Source: Ostrinia nubilalis (taxonomy: Eukaryota > Arthropoda > Insecta > Lepidoptera > Crambidae). Taken from it: a stretch of 64,000 nt of DNA. The stretch is taken from NCBI RefSeq assembly GCF_963855985.1, contig NC_087118.1, positions 2,542,001 through 2,606,000 of the forward strand. Reading direction: 5' to 3'. Under the pieces are notes generated by a model. The model was not told where the DNA came from, did no database searches, and saw nothing but the letters and a program-made list of their open reading frames with translations. A program made the position numbers and the translations under genes. Shown in pieces: positions 41,918 to 52,036 of this stretch (within the stretch, counting starts at the first letter, position 1; every line of letters starts with the position of its first letter).

Positions 41918-42718
41918 ATGGACAACCTTGGTAGCATCGTGGAAACACAACAAGCATTGGAGCAGTCACTCATGAAGAGGATGACTGAATTCGAAGCACA
42001 TCTCCGAGCCACAAAGGTGTCGTCCCCGGCGCAATCAGAGAATCTGAAGACACTTGCTCGCGAGTTCTACACGTTCCGAGATCACACAATGGGAGTTGTA
42101 GACCTGCTAAGACGGCAAATCCAGGAGGTCAGCAGGGCCGTGGACAGCATCGAGGCGAGGCACCGGCGCAAGTTCATCCTAATCACTGGTGTGCCAGATC
42201 TTGACAGTGAAAACCTGACGTCATCCACTCTTTCGGTACTGAGGGATAACCTCGAACTCCCAGACATCACTTCGGCCTCCATTACTACATGCCACAGGCT
42301 CGGGAGATCCCAGGAAGGACGTAGCAGGCCAGTTATTGTGGGGTTCGCGAGCCAAGAAACCCGATCACTCGTCTGGAGAAGAAAGACAATGCTGAAAGGT
42401 ACCCCATTTGTCATCTCTGAGTTTTTGACGCGGACAAGGCAGACTCTGTTCCTGAATGCGCGAAGGCACTTTGGTATGAGGCGGGTGTGGTCTATGGACG
42501 GCAGCGTTTTCATCAAGCTTCCGAATGGCGTCCGCGAACGAGTCTCCAATAGCGAGGAGCTAGACAAGCTCATGGAGCGCCACAGTCCAGTCGTCCCAGT
42601 TCCCCAGGAGCCCGTGCGGAAGCGCGCAGCCGAGCCGGCAGCGCGCGTCGCCGCTGCTGACGCTCCCATCCCGAAACCAGGAGCGTCCAAATCGCAGCGT
42701 ACATGCAGATCAAAGTGA
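41918..42718 (+). CDS. LINE-B ORF1, L1-type RNA-binding protein
   Basis: 266 aa from ATG 41918. The first ~80 residues are helical and probably coiled coil (ETQQALEQSLMKRMTEFEAH). Residues about 85-165 match the RRM-like Transposase_22 domain of L1-type ORF1 proteins (RKFILITGVPD...CHRLGRS...RPVIVGFAS), followed by a C-terminal domain and a Lys/Arg/Ala-rich tail. It would bind LINE RNA as a trimer. The stop is at 42716-42718, followed by about 550 bp without a gene before ORF2. Confidence 0.82.
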   Translation: MDNLGSIVETQQALEQSLMKRMTEFEAHLRATKVSSPAQSENLKTLAREFYTFRDHTMGVVDLLRRQIQEVSRAVDSIEARHRRKFILITGVPDLDSENLTSSTLSVLRDNLELPDITSASITTCHRLGRSQEGRSRPVIVGFASQETRSLVWRRKTMLKGTPFVISEFLTRTRQTLFLNARRHFGMRRVWSMDGSVFIKLPNGVRERVSNSEELDKLMERHSPVVPVPQEPVRKRAAEPAARVAAADAPIPKPGASKSQRTCRSK

Positions 42719-43269
42719 TTTCCTCATAGTGCTATTGCCATACATCTACGTTGCTTTTGTTTGTCGCCGTCCTTTTACTATTTTAGTTGCAGGTACAAGT
42801 AACTAATCAGCTTCACTGTCTATAACATAGCTCACAATCTTTTACCCTCAATAAGTCACTACTTTTTTTATTTTCTAATTTAAGGTGTTTGTATTTAAAA
42901 TTGTAATGTTTTGTTGTCGGTGTTCATTTGTCACTTCTTTAGAAGTTAGATTGGTGATTGACAGTTCAGTGACAGCTGTTAGATGTCACGTCAAATAGGA
43001 GGCAAAGGCGTCAATAAATATTCGCTTTTAGTTATTTTTTGAGTAACGATGTAACGGTATTTTCATTTAACGTTATTATTTTATTCAAACCGTTATTATG
43101 TGTTTCTTCTGTTTTTTATTGGTTTTGTAAACAGTCAACCGGCGGGTAATGCACTACTATTAACCGTAATCGGTACAGCTTTATGTAGTAGTCCACTCGC
43201 GCACTTTTATTTTAGTTGTATTTTTTTTTATTATATTTATTATTTTTATATTATAGTAAGTACACAAAT
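42719..43269 (+). other. LINE-B inter-ORF spacer
   Basis: About 550 bp with no motif; unusually long for a two-ORF LINE. A short open frame at 43100-43260 is a hydrophobic, AT-driven shadow. ORF2 translation may depend on an internal entry or a separate transcript. Confidence 0.45.
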
Positions 43270-46197
43270 ATGTCAGATAACGACGAATCATTCGTTTCTG
43301 CTAGTGATCACTCCTCTTCTTTTTACTCTCTGCATTCTTCCAACTCCTCGTCTTCTCTTCACAACTCTCTCTTCCTTGAACTTCAAAATTGCGTTAATCT
43401 ACTTAATATCTGCCATATAAATGCGCAAAGCATACCCCAACATTACACCGAACTTCTCAACACTTTCTCTACCGACATCATCCACGCCTTGCTGGTCTCC
43501 GAGAGCTGGTTGAACCCTAACCTAAACTCGACATCGTACTCACTCCCTGGCTTCGTCCTGATCCGGAACGACAGGCTTGGTAAAAGAGGTGGCGGTGTCG
43601 CCATCTATCTTCGAAGCGATATTCCTTTCAAAATCATATATTCTACACCGGGGGATTATTCTAATTCCATCGAATATATGTTTCTCGAGGTGCTCGTCAG
43701 GGGCACTAAGGCTGTCCTCGGAGTCGTATACTGTCCGCCTTCTGTCAACTACTTCTCCAAGCTGGAATCCGTGTTGGAATCAATATGTTCAGAATACGCG
43801 CATCTCATAGTCATGGGGGATTTCAACACTGATTTGCTCAAGCAGTCTTCCCAGGCTGCCAGGCTTCTGTCCATCCTGGATTCTGTCAATCTGTCTAACC
43901 TAGCACTGGATCCCACTCATCACAACATCGACACTGATGACACCTGGTTAGACCTAATTCTTGTTTCTTGTCCGGAGCTCGCATCCAAGCATGGGCAGTT
44001 GCTCGCACCGGGTTTTTCTCGCCACGACCTGATCTTCCTCTGTTATAAGCTCCGTACGCCCAAACATAAACCTGAAACAGTACTCCTTAGGAACTTTGCC
44101 AGGATAAATCACGAGAGACTCCGCTCTGACGTATCTTCACTCGATTGGGGTGCGATCGCTCACGCGGATTGTGTCGACACACAGGTCAGCTTGCTCAATA
44201 GTCTTATACTGCAGCTTTTTGACGAGCATGCCCCGCTTCGATCCGTTCGCGTTAAACGCCCGCCGGCCCCCTGGATTACCAGTACGGTTCGTGCGGCTAT
44301 GGCAAAGCGCGACCGGGCATTCCGCAACTTCAAGGGTGACCGTTCTATTGACAAGTGGAACGCGTACAAATACGCCAGGAACCGCTGTAACAACTTGACC
44401 AGAGCTGCGAAGCGCCGTCACTTTCATGATAGTGTGCTATCTTCTTCTAGCTCCGACGTCTGGAAATTCTTAAAATCACTGGGTCTTGGTAAGGCTTCCT
44501 GTAGTAATGCCCCTTCCTCATCCTTCACTCCCAACGAACTCAACTTACACTTCTCTTCGGCCACTCTCTTGGATGACACTACCAAACTCTCTACGATCTC
44601 TTACTTAAACTCTCTTCCTATTTCTTCTCCAAGCTCCTTTTCATTCTCCCCTGTCACCGTCGATGAGACCAAAAAGTTCATCCTCTCTATAAAATCAACA
44701 GCTGTTGGCCCGGATGAGGTTAGTAGAGCGATGATACTCATTATCCTGGACGACTTACTTCCTGTTATCACCCATATCATCAACTCCTCATTTGATCGTG
44801 GGTGTTTCCCTTCCACTTGGCGACTCGCCCATGTCATCCCTTTACCCAAACTCTCCAACCCTACCGCATTAAACCAATTTCGTCCTATCTCCATTTTACC
44901 CTTTCTCTCTAAAGTCCTCGAAGCTGCTGCTCACAAGCAATTCTCTAAATTTGTTCTAGAAAACCATCTCCTCAGCCAATTCCAGTCTGGCTTCCGCCCG
45001 GGACACAGCACTACCACTGCACTCTTGAAAATTGTTGATGACGTCAGAGCCGGCATGGAGGAGTCACGCGTTACCGTTCTTGTATTGATCGATTTCTCTA
45101 ACGCCTTCAACACGGTCGACCATGACATCCTACTTGCCATTCTACTCCACCTCGGAGTCTCATCACCGGCCGCGGAATGGTTCTCATCCTATCTACGCGG
45201 TCGGAGACAGGCGGTGCGATTCGGTCGAGCATACTCGGAGTGGAAGGACCTTGCTACCGGCGTACCTCAAGGGGGCATACTCTCACCTATCCTTTTTTCC
45301 GTCTTCATCAACATTCTTACTTCTCACCTTTCTTCATCCTTTCATCTCTACGCTGACGACCTCCAACTCTACGTACAGGCTGACCCTTCTGAGATATCTG
45401 ATGCGGTTTCGCGGCTAAATGCTGATCTACACAATATCGCCGATTGGTCCGGGAAGTTCGGTGTGAGGGTCAATCCTGGCAAGTGTCAGGCGATAGTGCT
45501 GGGGAGCTCCAGGCAACTGGCTAAACTGGATCTGGGATCGGTCCCTAGTGTTGTCTTTGACGGAGTTGTCGTTAACTTCTCTCCATACGTAAAAAATCTC
45601 GGACTCTTCATTGACAGCACTCTGAGTTGGTCCCAGCATGTCAGGGAAGTCAGTAGGAAGGTGATCGGCTCAATGCGGGCACTCTACCGCTTTAAAAATT
45701 TCCTCCCTTCCAGCACTAAGATCTTACTTGCTCAGTCTCTGATCCTGCCTATCCTCGACTATGGTGATGTATGCTGTACGGACATCTCACAGGAACTTTT
45801 AAACAAGCTGGACCGCCTTTTGAACAACTGCATCAGATTTATCTTCGGTCTCCGCAAGTTTGACCACATCTCACCTTTTCGCTCGCAGCTTGGTTGGCTT
45901 CCCATCAGACAGCGTAGATATCTTCGTTCACTTTGTATGCTTCATTCAATTCTTTTCAATCCCGACTCTCCATCTTATTTAAAAGATAAATTTCAGTACC
46001 TCCACTCCACTCACAATAGAAATCTTCGCTCTAGTCAGTCTCTTCAGCTTGCCACCCCTCATCATAGCACTGGCTTCATGTCCAACTCTTTCTTAGTCTC
46101 CGCTGTACGGCTCTGGAACGGCCTTCCGGCCAAATTACGCAAACCTTCTTCCAAATTTACTTTCAAAAAGGCTTTGCGCAAACATTTCAAGGAATGA
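43270..46197 (+). CDS. LINE-B ORF2: endonuclease and reverse transcriptase
   Basis: Starts at ATG 43270 (MSDNDESFVSASDH), 975 residues to the stop at 46197; the frame is open from 43216. Endonuclease: LLNICHINAQSIPQHYTELL, LLVSESWLNP, VMGDFNTDLL (near 43815) and FSRHDLIFLC. RT: KSTAVGPDEVS, FRPISILPFLSKVLEAAAH, QSGFRPGHSTTTALL, VLIDFSNAFNTVDH (motif A), GVPQGGILSPILF and LYADDLQLYV (motif C, 45349). The C-terminal part has LDYGDVCCTD, LRKFDHISPFRSQLGWLPI and RLWNGLPAKLRKP, as in CR1-type ORF2 proteins. All catalytic residues are present and there is no frameshift. Confidence 0.92.
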   Translation: MSDNDESFVSASDHSSSFYSLHSSNSSSSLHNSLFLELQNCVNLLNICHINAQSIPQHYTELLNTFSTDIIHALLVSESWLNPNLNSTSYSLPGFVLIRNDRLGKRGGGVAIYLRSDIPFKIIYSTPGDYSNSIEYMFLEVLVRGTKAVLGVVYCPPSVNYFSKLESVLESICSEYAHLIVMGDFNTDLLKQSSQAARLLSILDSVNLSNLALDPTHHNIDTDDTWLDLILVSCPELASKHGQLLAPGFSRHDLIFLCYKLRTPKHKPETVLLRNFARINHERLRSDVSSLDWGAIAHADCVDTQVSLLNSLILQLFDEHAPLRSVRVKRPPAPWITSTVRAAMAKRDRAFRNFKGDRSIDKWNAYKYARNRCNNLTRAAKRRHFHDSVLSSSSSDVWKFLKSLGLGKASCSNAPSSSFTPNELNLHFSSATLLDDTTKLSTISYLNSLPISSPSSFSFSPVTVDETKKFILSIKSTAVGPDEVSRAMILIILDDLLPVITHIINSSFDRGCFPSTWRLAHVIPLPKLSNPTALNQFRPISILPFLSKVLEAAAHKQFSKFVLENHLLSQFQSGFRPGHSTTTALLKIVDDVRAGMEESRVTVLVLIDFSNAFNTVDHDILLAILLHLGVSSPAAEWFSSYLRGRRQAVRFGRAYSEWKDLATGVPQGGILSPILFSVFINILTSHLSSSFHLYADDLQLYVQADPSEISDAVSRLNADLHNIADWSGKFGVRVNPGKCQAIVLGSSRQLAKLDLGSVPSVVFDGVVVNFSPYVKNLGLFIDSTLSWSQHVREVSRKVIGSMRALYRFKNFLPSSTKILLAQSLILPILDYGDVCCTDISQELLNKLDRLLNNCIRFIFGLRKFDHISPFRSQLGWLPIRQRRYLRSLCMLHSILFNPDSPSYLKDKFQYLHSTHNRNLRSSQSLQLATPHHSTGFMSNSFLVSAVRLWNGLPAKLRKPSSKFTFKKALRKHFKE

Positions 46198-46593
46198 CCT
46201 TTTTTTCTCCATTTTCTCGCTATCTCAGACACGAGTGATGTGTACATCTATAATATTATTATGTTTATGTATTTATGTGTATGTCTATTATATTTATTTG
46301 TATTATGTTATTTATTTTATGTAATCTTATGTAAGTAGGTTTATTATCAAAAATGTAAATTTTTTGCACCGCCTTACTCTTTCTGCATGACCCGTGGTTG
46401 ACTGGCAGAGAATGCCATCCGGCATTAAGTCCGCCACAGTGCATTTGTTACTTTGTGTGCTGAAGTATAAATAAATAAATAAATAAATAATCACCGCCTG
46501 ATAGTTATTTTGAAAATATATTTCATGTTGTAACACGGCGCGCCCTTTTATTTACTTCGAGCGACCAGCGCCGAGCCTGCCACTACGTCACAG

Positions 46594-47275
46594 CACAGAA
46601 TAAGTAATAGTACAGGTACAGAAGGATTACTCCACAAGAAGATTTAAATAAATGCGAGTCTTGCTACGACGCGATACAGTGGAATTCAGCTCGCACAGCA
46701 CTACGTACCTACAATTTTATTCACCTACAAGTTTTATCTTTTTCTATCGCGTGCCTCTGAACTCTTCTTACGCTGTTAGGGTTGCTGTCTAGTGAAAAAT
46801 TAATTAATCTACTTATATGTAATGAGGTACGTATGTAGGTAAGTACGCATTCATTATGGAAAACCTTGGGGGAGGCCTTTGTCCAGCAGTGGACGTCATT
46901 TGGCTGTAACGAACGAACGCATTCTGAGCAGTAGTCATGGTAGGTTAGGTTCCTATACTACTATCCTAAGAATTATTGATTACCTACATGGCCAACATAC
47001 CTTTCAGCATCTTTGGGAAGCGAAAAAAAATATAAATCCGGTGTAGATTTCTTTTCGAATTTAAACACCCGAACGCCGCACAATATTTCTTTCTCTTTAT
47101 GTCAATTTTTAAATAATACTTCGATCATAGAATTAGGTACGTACCTACCTACTACAACGCACGCCAGCGTCCTGACGGGCGCGCGCGTGACACTCGACTG
47201 ATATAATACCCGCCGGCGCGGGGCGCTTCGCTGTAGGTAATTATCGGATGTACCGCGCGGAGTGAGCCAGGCCTG
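46594..47275 (-). mobile_element. P-like MITE copy C, inside the solo LTR
   Basis: 682 bp flanked by GTCACAG (46587-46593 and 47276-47282). Same ends as copy B (CACAGAATAAG...CCAGGCCTG). It includes the truncated RTE tail (46860-46920), here bounded by ACGCATTC on both sides, which looks like the RTE's own target duplication. It lies upstream of the LTR TATA box without touching it. Confidence 0.82.
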
Positions 47276-47368
47276 GTCACAGCGAGGTCTATGCGTACGC
47301 GCAGCCGGTTTACCCTGCCCCGAGACCCCGCTCGCCGCCGCGTGCGTCACACGCGCTCACCGGCTGGC

Positions 47369-47402
47369 TATAAAAGGCGTGCGAGCCGGCCTAGCAGTCA
47401 GT
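47369..47402 (+). promoter_or_regulatory. LTR core promoter: TATA box plus arthropod initiator
   Basis: TATAAAAG at 47369-47376 is followed by TCAGT at 47398-47402. The initiator A lies 31 bp downstream of the first T of the TATA box, the canonical arthropod spacing. Transcription is expected to start at about 47400 and run rightward. The surrounding 47290-47540 is strongly GC-rich against the AT-rich remainder of the LTR. Confidence 0.75.
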
Positions 47403-47639
47403 TCGTCCGCGACGCTCCGCGCTTCCGTACCACGGAACACGATGCGCCCGCCGGATTGAACTCGCACACACCGCGATGTTCTGCGGTCTGCTTCCGTAAC
47501 ACGGAACTGACTGGACATCGCGTTGTATCGTCCTATGCACGCTTCACGTGCTGATAGATAGATAGATCTATAGATATTTAAATGTTGCCTTGTAATAATC
47601 AATTAACTTAGTTTCGCTAATTAGATGTTGCACATTATT

Positions 47640-48100
47640 TATTTTCATGCTTGGTTCAAATGCATAATCCAATCCTGTTTTTAAGACTTAGATAATTATT
47701 CACGCTTCTTGCTATAAAATTTATTAAGTAAATGCTATTGTACTAAATATGGCCCTAATGCATACGCCGATCCTAGATTTCCGCTTCAATTAGTTTACTC
47801 ATACTTTTGATATAAACTTTATTAATTAGACGTAATTGTTTAGTTTTCAATTAAGTTTAGATCATACGCATAAACCGATCCTTGTTTTGTGTTCTAATTG
47901 AATTACTCACGCTTTTGTAATAAAGTTTATCAAGTAAATACAATTGTATAGTTTACCATTGGATCCGGCTCAAATGCATATACCGATCCTCATTTTTGCT
48001 TCAAATGTTAAAATGACGCTTTGCCATAAGATTAATTAGTCAATGCAATTAGTATTGTTTACTATTAAGTATTGTTCATATGTACATGCCGATCCTAACT
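47640..48100 (+). repeat. Degenerate ~105-bp tandem repeats in the LTR
   Basis: About five units marked by words like GCATACGCCGATCCT (near 47660, 47760, 47868, 47976, 48078), each followed by a CTTC/GCTTCAAT-type segment and a TTTATTAAGTAAAT-like segment. They lie between the promoter and the polyadenylation signal, in what would be the R/U5 leader. Confidence 0.6.
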
Positions 48101-48374
48101 TTACTGTGATATTTTGTTTCTACCGACTAACTATTCCGTGACTTGAGAGGTTGTCTGCTTTGATTGTGTAATTTAGTCATAGGTTGATTGGCAATAAACA
48201 CGAGATAAAGCCCTATACAATTGGTTTTGGTCATTTCTCTCTGTGGGTTAGGTTCCCCCCTCTTATAAATTGGGCGTCCCAACGTGGGGCCCTCCTACAA
48301 ATAGGGCGACCCAACGTGGGGCCCTCTTACAATGTACAGAATTGACCTCTCTACAGATTTATTATAAGTATAGA

Positions 48375-48763
48375 TATTTATGGAAAGCATTCCGATTATT
48401 TTAAATTAGTCACAATTAGGATAATTTAATTATTGCGCATAGCGAACCACTACAATAAGGTTGTAGTAGTAGTATTATTGAATTTTATTAAAGATAACTT
48501 ACTTCATAATGTATTTTTACATGATAGTAAATTGATAGTAAATTTTATTAAACAGCATTAATTACACATTAGTAATTAAATAGATTCCAAATACATTCAA
48601 CAAATTTAAATTAAATTATACATTGTAGGTAAATGTTGTAATATGATTTTAATAATTTAATTGCTTTTTATCTTTCTATTTAACGTGCAATAACTGTAAT
48701 AAATATTTTTAAATATAATAATGCTGTCTGGAATAGGTACATCTCTTGATGCAGGTATTGTTG
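48375..48763. other. AT-rich non-coding gap
   Basis: Between the Helitron 5' end and the stop of the Gypsy-3 integrase. It may include the 3' part of that gypsy element. Nothing else is recognised. Confidence 0.35.
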
Positions 48764-49599
48764 TTAAGGTCTCTGCTCACGGCTCGGATACGCCCACCGA
48801 TCAGGAGGTCTCACTGTCCTGCCAAAACGAGTTTTATGATAAGAATCATAACTATTTAGCGACACTTGCGATGGGACACAGGAGTCAGGAGACGTAATAT
48901 CTATATCATCGTATCGGTTGCTATGATCAAATGTATTTCCGGTTTCCTGCCTATGTTCCGAATCTTTAATTAGCTGACGCCTATTTCGCCTAAGGATATT
49001 ACCTGATGTCATCTTAATTAAGTATGACTGGTATGACCTAGGACCAACTATTTGACAAATCACCCCATTCTTCCATCCACATTCCATTCTCACTTTCACT
49101 TTCGTTCCAACTTCGAACGGTTTCAAATTCCTAGATTTTTTATCATGGTATTCTTTTTGCTGAAATTGACGTTTTTCTAAGTAAATTTTTACATTTTTAT
49201 GTATTTTGGGTTTAAGTAACTTTGGGTTGCAGGGTAAAATACTTCTTAACTTTCTACTGTTAAGGAGTTCAGCTGGTGATGGCAAATTACTATCTAGTGG
49301 TGTATTCAAATATTCTAGAAGTGGGATATTTAAATCGTTTTTATCGAAGCTAGATTTCTTTAATATTGATTTAACTATTTGAACCGCCTGTTCAACTTGG
49401 CCGTTAGATTGAGGATATCTCGGCGATGACGTCACGTGATGAAAATTCCACTCCCTACTAAATACTTTAAATTTATTCGAAGAAAATTCGGGTCCATTGT
49501 CAGACATAACTATCTCTGGTATTCCCTGTCGACTAAATATTTTCTTTAATTTATTTATAACCATTTCTGAAGTCAGCGATTTTAATTTTTCAACTTCTA
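48764..49599 (-). pseudogene. Gypsy-3 integrase, core and C-terminal part
   Basis: Encodes IEVEKLKSLTSEMVINKLKK, GIPEIVMSDNGPEFSS (catalytic D), SPRYPQSNGQVEQAVQIVK (catalytic E) and a C-terminal DNA-binding-like domain (LKPFEVGTKVKVRMECGWKN). It ends DRWAYPSREQRP at the stop at 48764. The frame is uninterrupted down to the stop, so decay here is recent or weak. The preceding first part follows the MITE at 50137. Confidence 0.83.
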
Positions 49600-50136
49600 T
49601 AAAAGACAATGCCGGAAATTGGCGTCTTTTTTTTTTCGCGCGGCCACCGACCAAACCATGTTTTTTGGATACAAAATAGTGTAATAAACCAAACTTACTA
49701 TGACATGTATACCTCTAAACTCAGTCTGAACTGAGTTACGAGCATTAGAAGTTTGATGATTTACATACTAGATTTGCTTTTTGCGCGCAAGTTTTGTAAG
49801 AAATTGCAACAAAATAGTGACATTGTATGTGTAAACAAACAATACCATCCATTAAAGGCTCCAGACATCAGTGTGGAGTAGAATCAGCGCAATAAGAAAA
49901 TATCGCAATATTTTGTTGCAATTTCTTACAAAACTTGCGCGCAAAAAGCAAATCTAGTATGTAAATCATCAAACTTCTAATGCTCGTAACTCAGTTCAGA
50001 CTGAGTTTAGAAGTATACATGCCATAGTAAGTTTGGTTTATTACACTATTTTGTAATCAAAAAACAGAGTTTGGTCGATGGCCGCGCGAAAAAAAAAAGA
50101 CGCCACCTTCCATACAAAATCTGGCATTGCCATTTG
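49600..50136. mobile_element. Long-TIR MITE, copy 2
   Basis: 537 bp, very similar to 19441-19978 throughout and in the same orientation, with the same TAAAAGACAATGCCGG and GGCATTGCCATTTG ends. It is inserted in the Gypsy-3 integrase between the YYSKW and IEVEKL codons, so it is younger than the gypsy element. Confidence 0.8.
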
Positions 50137-50742
50137 CTATAATAATCGATAACTAATAAAAATGATTCAGATCTGAAGTGAAAAATATCTACACCTATCT
50201 TTGACCATGCCCTCTCAGGTATATCATGCTGAAGTAAACTTTGTTTAGAATTTTGTTTCCTATAGGTTAGGCAAGCTTGACAGTTTGACAAATAATCAAG
50301 TAACTGTGTATTCATGTTTGGCCAAAATAATATTTCTCTAGCTCTCAATTTACACTTTCCAATACCAAAGTGACTCGCATGAATATTTTTTAGCATTTCC
50401 GATCTTAAAGACTTTGGTATGACGACTCGGGTACCTCTCCACGCAATATCATACGCTACAGATAACTCATCCCTGCACTCCCAGTATGGTTTTATAATAT
50501 CACTTACGTCTTTCTTAGTAGCTGGCCATCCCTTTAATATAACTCTAATTAGCTCCTGTAATTCTTTATTTTGCTTAGTAGCTTTTTGTATTCGTATGAA
50601 ATGAGTGTCGGTCAAAGGGTTACTCGCAAGGAGCGCACACACCTGAGCCTGTATGTCCAGCTGGTCGCGCGGCGCGACCACGTCTGGCGCGCGGGCTTCC
50701 ACTGCGCGTGACAGGTGACAGCGCGTCAGCTATGTACAAATA
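50137..50742 (-). pseudogene. Gypsy-3 integrase, N-terminal zinc domain and core start
   Basis: Minus strand: VIPKSLRSEMLKNIHASHFG, then REILFWPNMN and C-Q-A-C, an H..H..C..C zinc domain, and KIGVDIFHF with the first catalytic D, ending LLVIDYYSKW at the MITE boundary. Upstream (toward 50742) is the RNase H-integrase linker, which joins the fragment at 52334 across the Tc1 insertion. Confidence 0.8.
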
Positions 50743-51035
50743 CACTCAGCGGCACGGAATTTGGCCCAAGCCTAAACAACCAGATATGAGGCCAAATAGA
50801 TGTTGTATACCTAAGTTTCGTGTGACATGTTATCAGAACATTTGTTTTAGTTAATTTAAGAGGCTATATTCATAAAAAAATGCGTCTGTTTAACTTTATT
50901 GACTTTAGAAACGCATTTCGTTGTTGGAGCGCAAAGAGTACAGGTAAGTTTAAATTCGATATTAAATGTTGTAAGGGTTTGGCGTTTTGTTTTTTGTTTT
51001 TAAATTAATCTTAGGGCTATTCTCGTTTCCATAAT

Positions 51036-51470
51036 TTGAGAATAATGCCCATTACTCCAACCCAAGTTGTTCAAATAGTGTTGCTTAGAAGTCAAGGGCG
51101 TATGCAGCGGGAGATGGCTGAAACTTTCAATTTATCACGTACAAACTTAAGATACACGTTAAAAAGGCATGACCAGACCGCCCTATACACAAGAAGACCA
51201 AGAAGTGGGGAATTAAGGTGTATGTCAGCGCGCGATGATCCGATTATCGTGCTTGCAATATCATGAAATCGGGTTCTCACTATGTTTGAGATACGCCAGC
51301 GTTTACAAACAGCAAGCCCAGTGAATGTCAGTGAGCACACAATAAGAAGAAGGATGGAGGATCATAACCTGCATACTCAAAGACCAGCTCGAGGATCAGA
51401 ACTTCTCCGATACCCGCGCGAAGTGCGACTTTCGTTTTCTAGAGAACATGCAAATTGGGCGCAAGGCTAA
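51036..51470 (+). pseudogene. Tc1 transposase N-terminal fragment, left-arm copy
   Basis: HTH motifs: TPTQVVQIVLLRSQGRMQRE, MAETFNLSRTNLRYTLKRH, then RRPRSGELRCMSARDDPI. A stop and frame change at about 51265-51280 precede the second HTH piece VNVSEHTIRRRMEDHNL. The family DNA-binding domains are present, but the catalytic DD34E region is not. Confidence 0.78.
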
Positions 51471-51482
51471 TGGAGTAAACTC

Positions 51483-52036
51483 TTTATGAAAACTGTCTGT
51501 TTGCGTAGTAATTCTTCTCCGCACCTTCTCTATACACTTCCACGGCCGTCTGGAGCTCTTAAGGTGACTCTGCAATCATCGTCCCATAGAACTTTACTCC
51601 ATTAGTCTAACGTCCAATTTGCATGTTCTCTAGAAAACGTAAGTTGCACTTCGCGCGGGTATCGGAGAAGTTCTGATCCTCGAGCTGGTCTTTGAGTATG
51701 CAGGTTATGATCCTCCATCCTTCTTCTTATTGTGTGCTCACTGACATTCACTGGGCTTGCTGTTTGTAAACGCTGGCGTATCTCAAACATAGTGAGAACC
51801 CGATTTCATGATATTGCAAGCACGATAATCGAGTCATCGCGCGGTGGCATACACCTTAATTCCCCACTTCTTGGTCTTCTTGTGTATAGGGCGGTCTGGT
51901 CATGCCTTTTTAACGTGTATCTTAAGTTTGTACGTGATAAATTGAAAGTTTCAGCCATCTCCCGCTGCATACGCCCTTGACTTCTAAGCAACACTATTTG
52001 AGCAACTTGAGTTGGAGTAATGGGCATTATTCTCAA
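51483..52036 (-). pseudogene. Tc1 transposase fragment, right arm plus loop
   Basis: The same N-terminal HTH pieces as the left arm (52036-51806 and 51790-51602), then in the loop VLWDDDCRV and DGRGSV, the region around the first catalytic aspartate of Tc1 transposases. The frame is broken at about 51800 and after the loop; the second and third catalytic residues are lost. Confidence 0.75.

Larger units (their letters stand above)
41806..46494 (+). mobile_element. LINE-B: full-length two-ORF LINE, both ORFs intact
   Basis: A 4.7-kb element flanked by CGCCTGATA (41797-41805 and 46495-46503), inserted in Helitron copy 1, with a 3' tail of AAAT units (46467-46490). It encodes an L1-type ORF1 (266 aa) and an endonuclease-RT ORF2 (976 aa from its ATG) without stops. 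The RT style and the microsatellite tail point to the CR1/Jockey group; the exact clade was not determined. It is the best candidate for an active element in the window. Confidence 0.86.
46529..48331 (+). mobile_element. Solo LTR (TGTAA...TTACA) with ATGT duplication
   Basis: Begins TGTAACACGGCGCGCC and ends GGCCCTCTTACA, flanked by ATGT (46525-46528 and 48332-48335). Without the P-like MITE at 46594-47275 and its duplication it is about 1.1 kb. It contains a TATA box/initiator (47369-47402) and AATAAA at 48193, and its last 60 bp hold two copies of GGGCG(T/A)CCCAACGTGGGGCCCTC. No internal gag-pol follows, so it is a solo LTR from recombination. Direction follows the TATA box and polyadenylation order. 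The family is undetermined; a gypsy or BEL type fits the short duplication. Confidence 0.75.
40971..48374 (-). mobile_element. Non-autonomous Helitron copy 1 (interrupted)
   Basis: Read on the minus strand it begins TCTATACTTATAATAAATC (48374) and ends GCGGGCGGCCGCTAG (40971), preceded by A and followed by T: the TC...CTAG ends and AT target of Helitrons, with GCGGCCGC as 3' hairpin. Its own sequence survives as 40971-41805, 46504-46528 and 48336-48374; the rest is a LINE (41806-46494) and a solo LTR (46529-48331). A second, uninterrupted copy is at 62249-62899. It is non-coding, with a 135-bp tandem repeat and a CAGA microsatellite. Confidence 0.78.
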
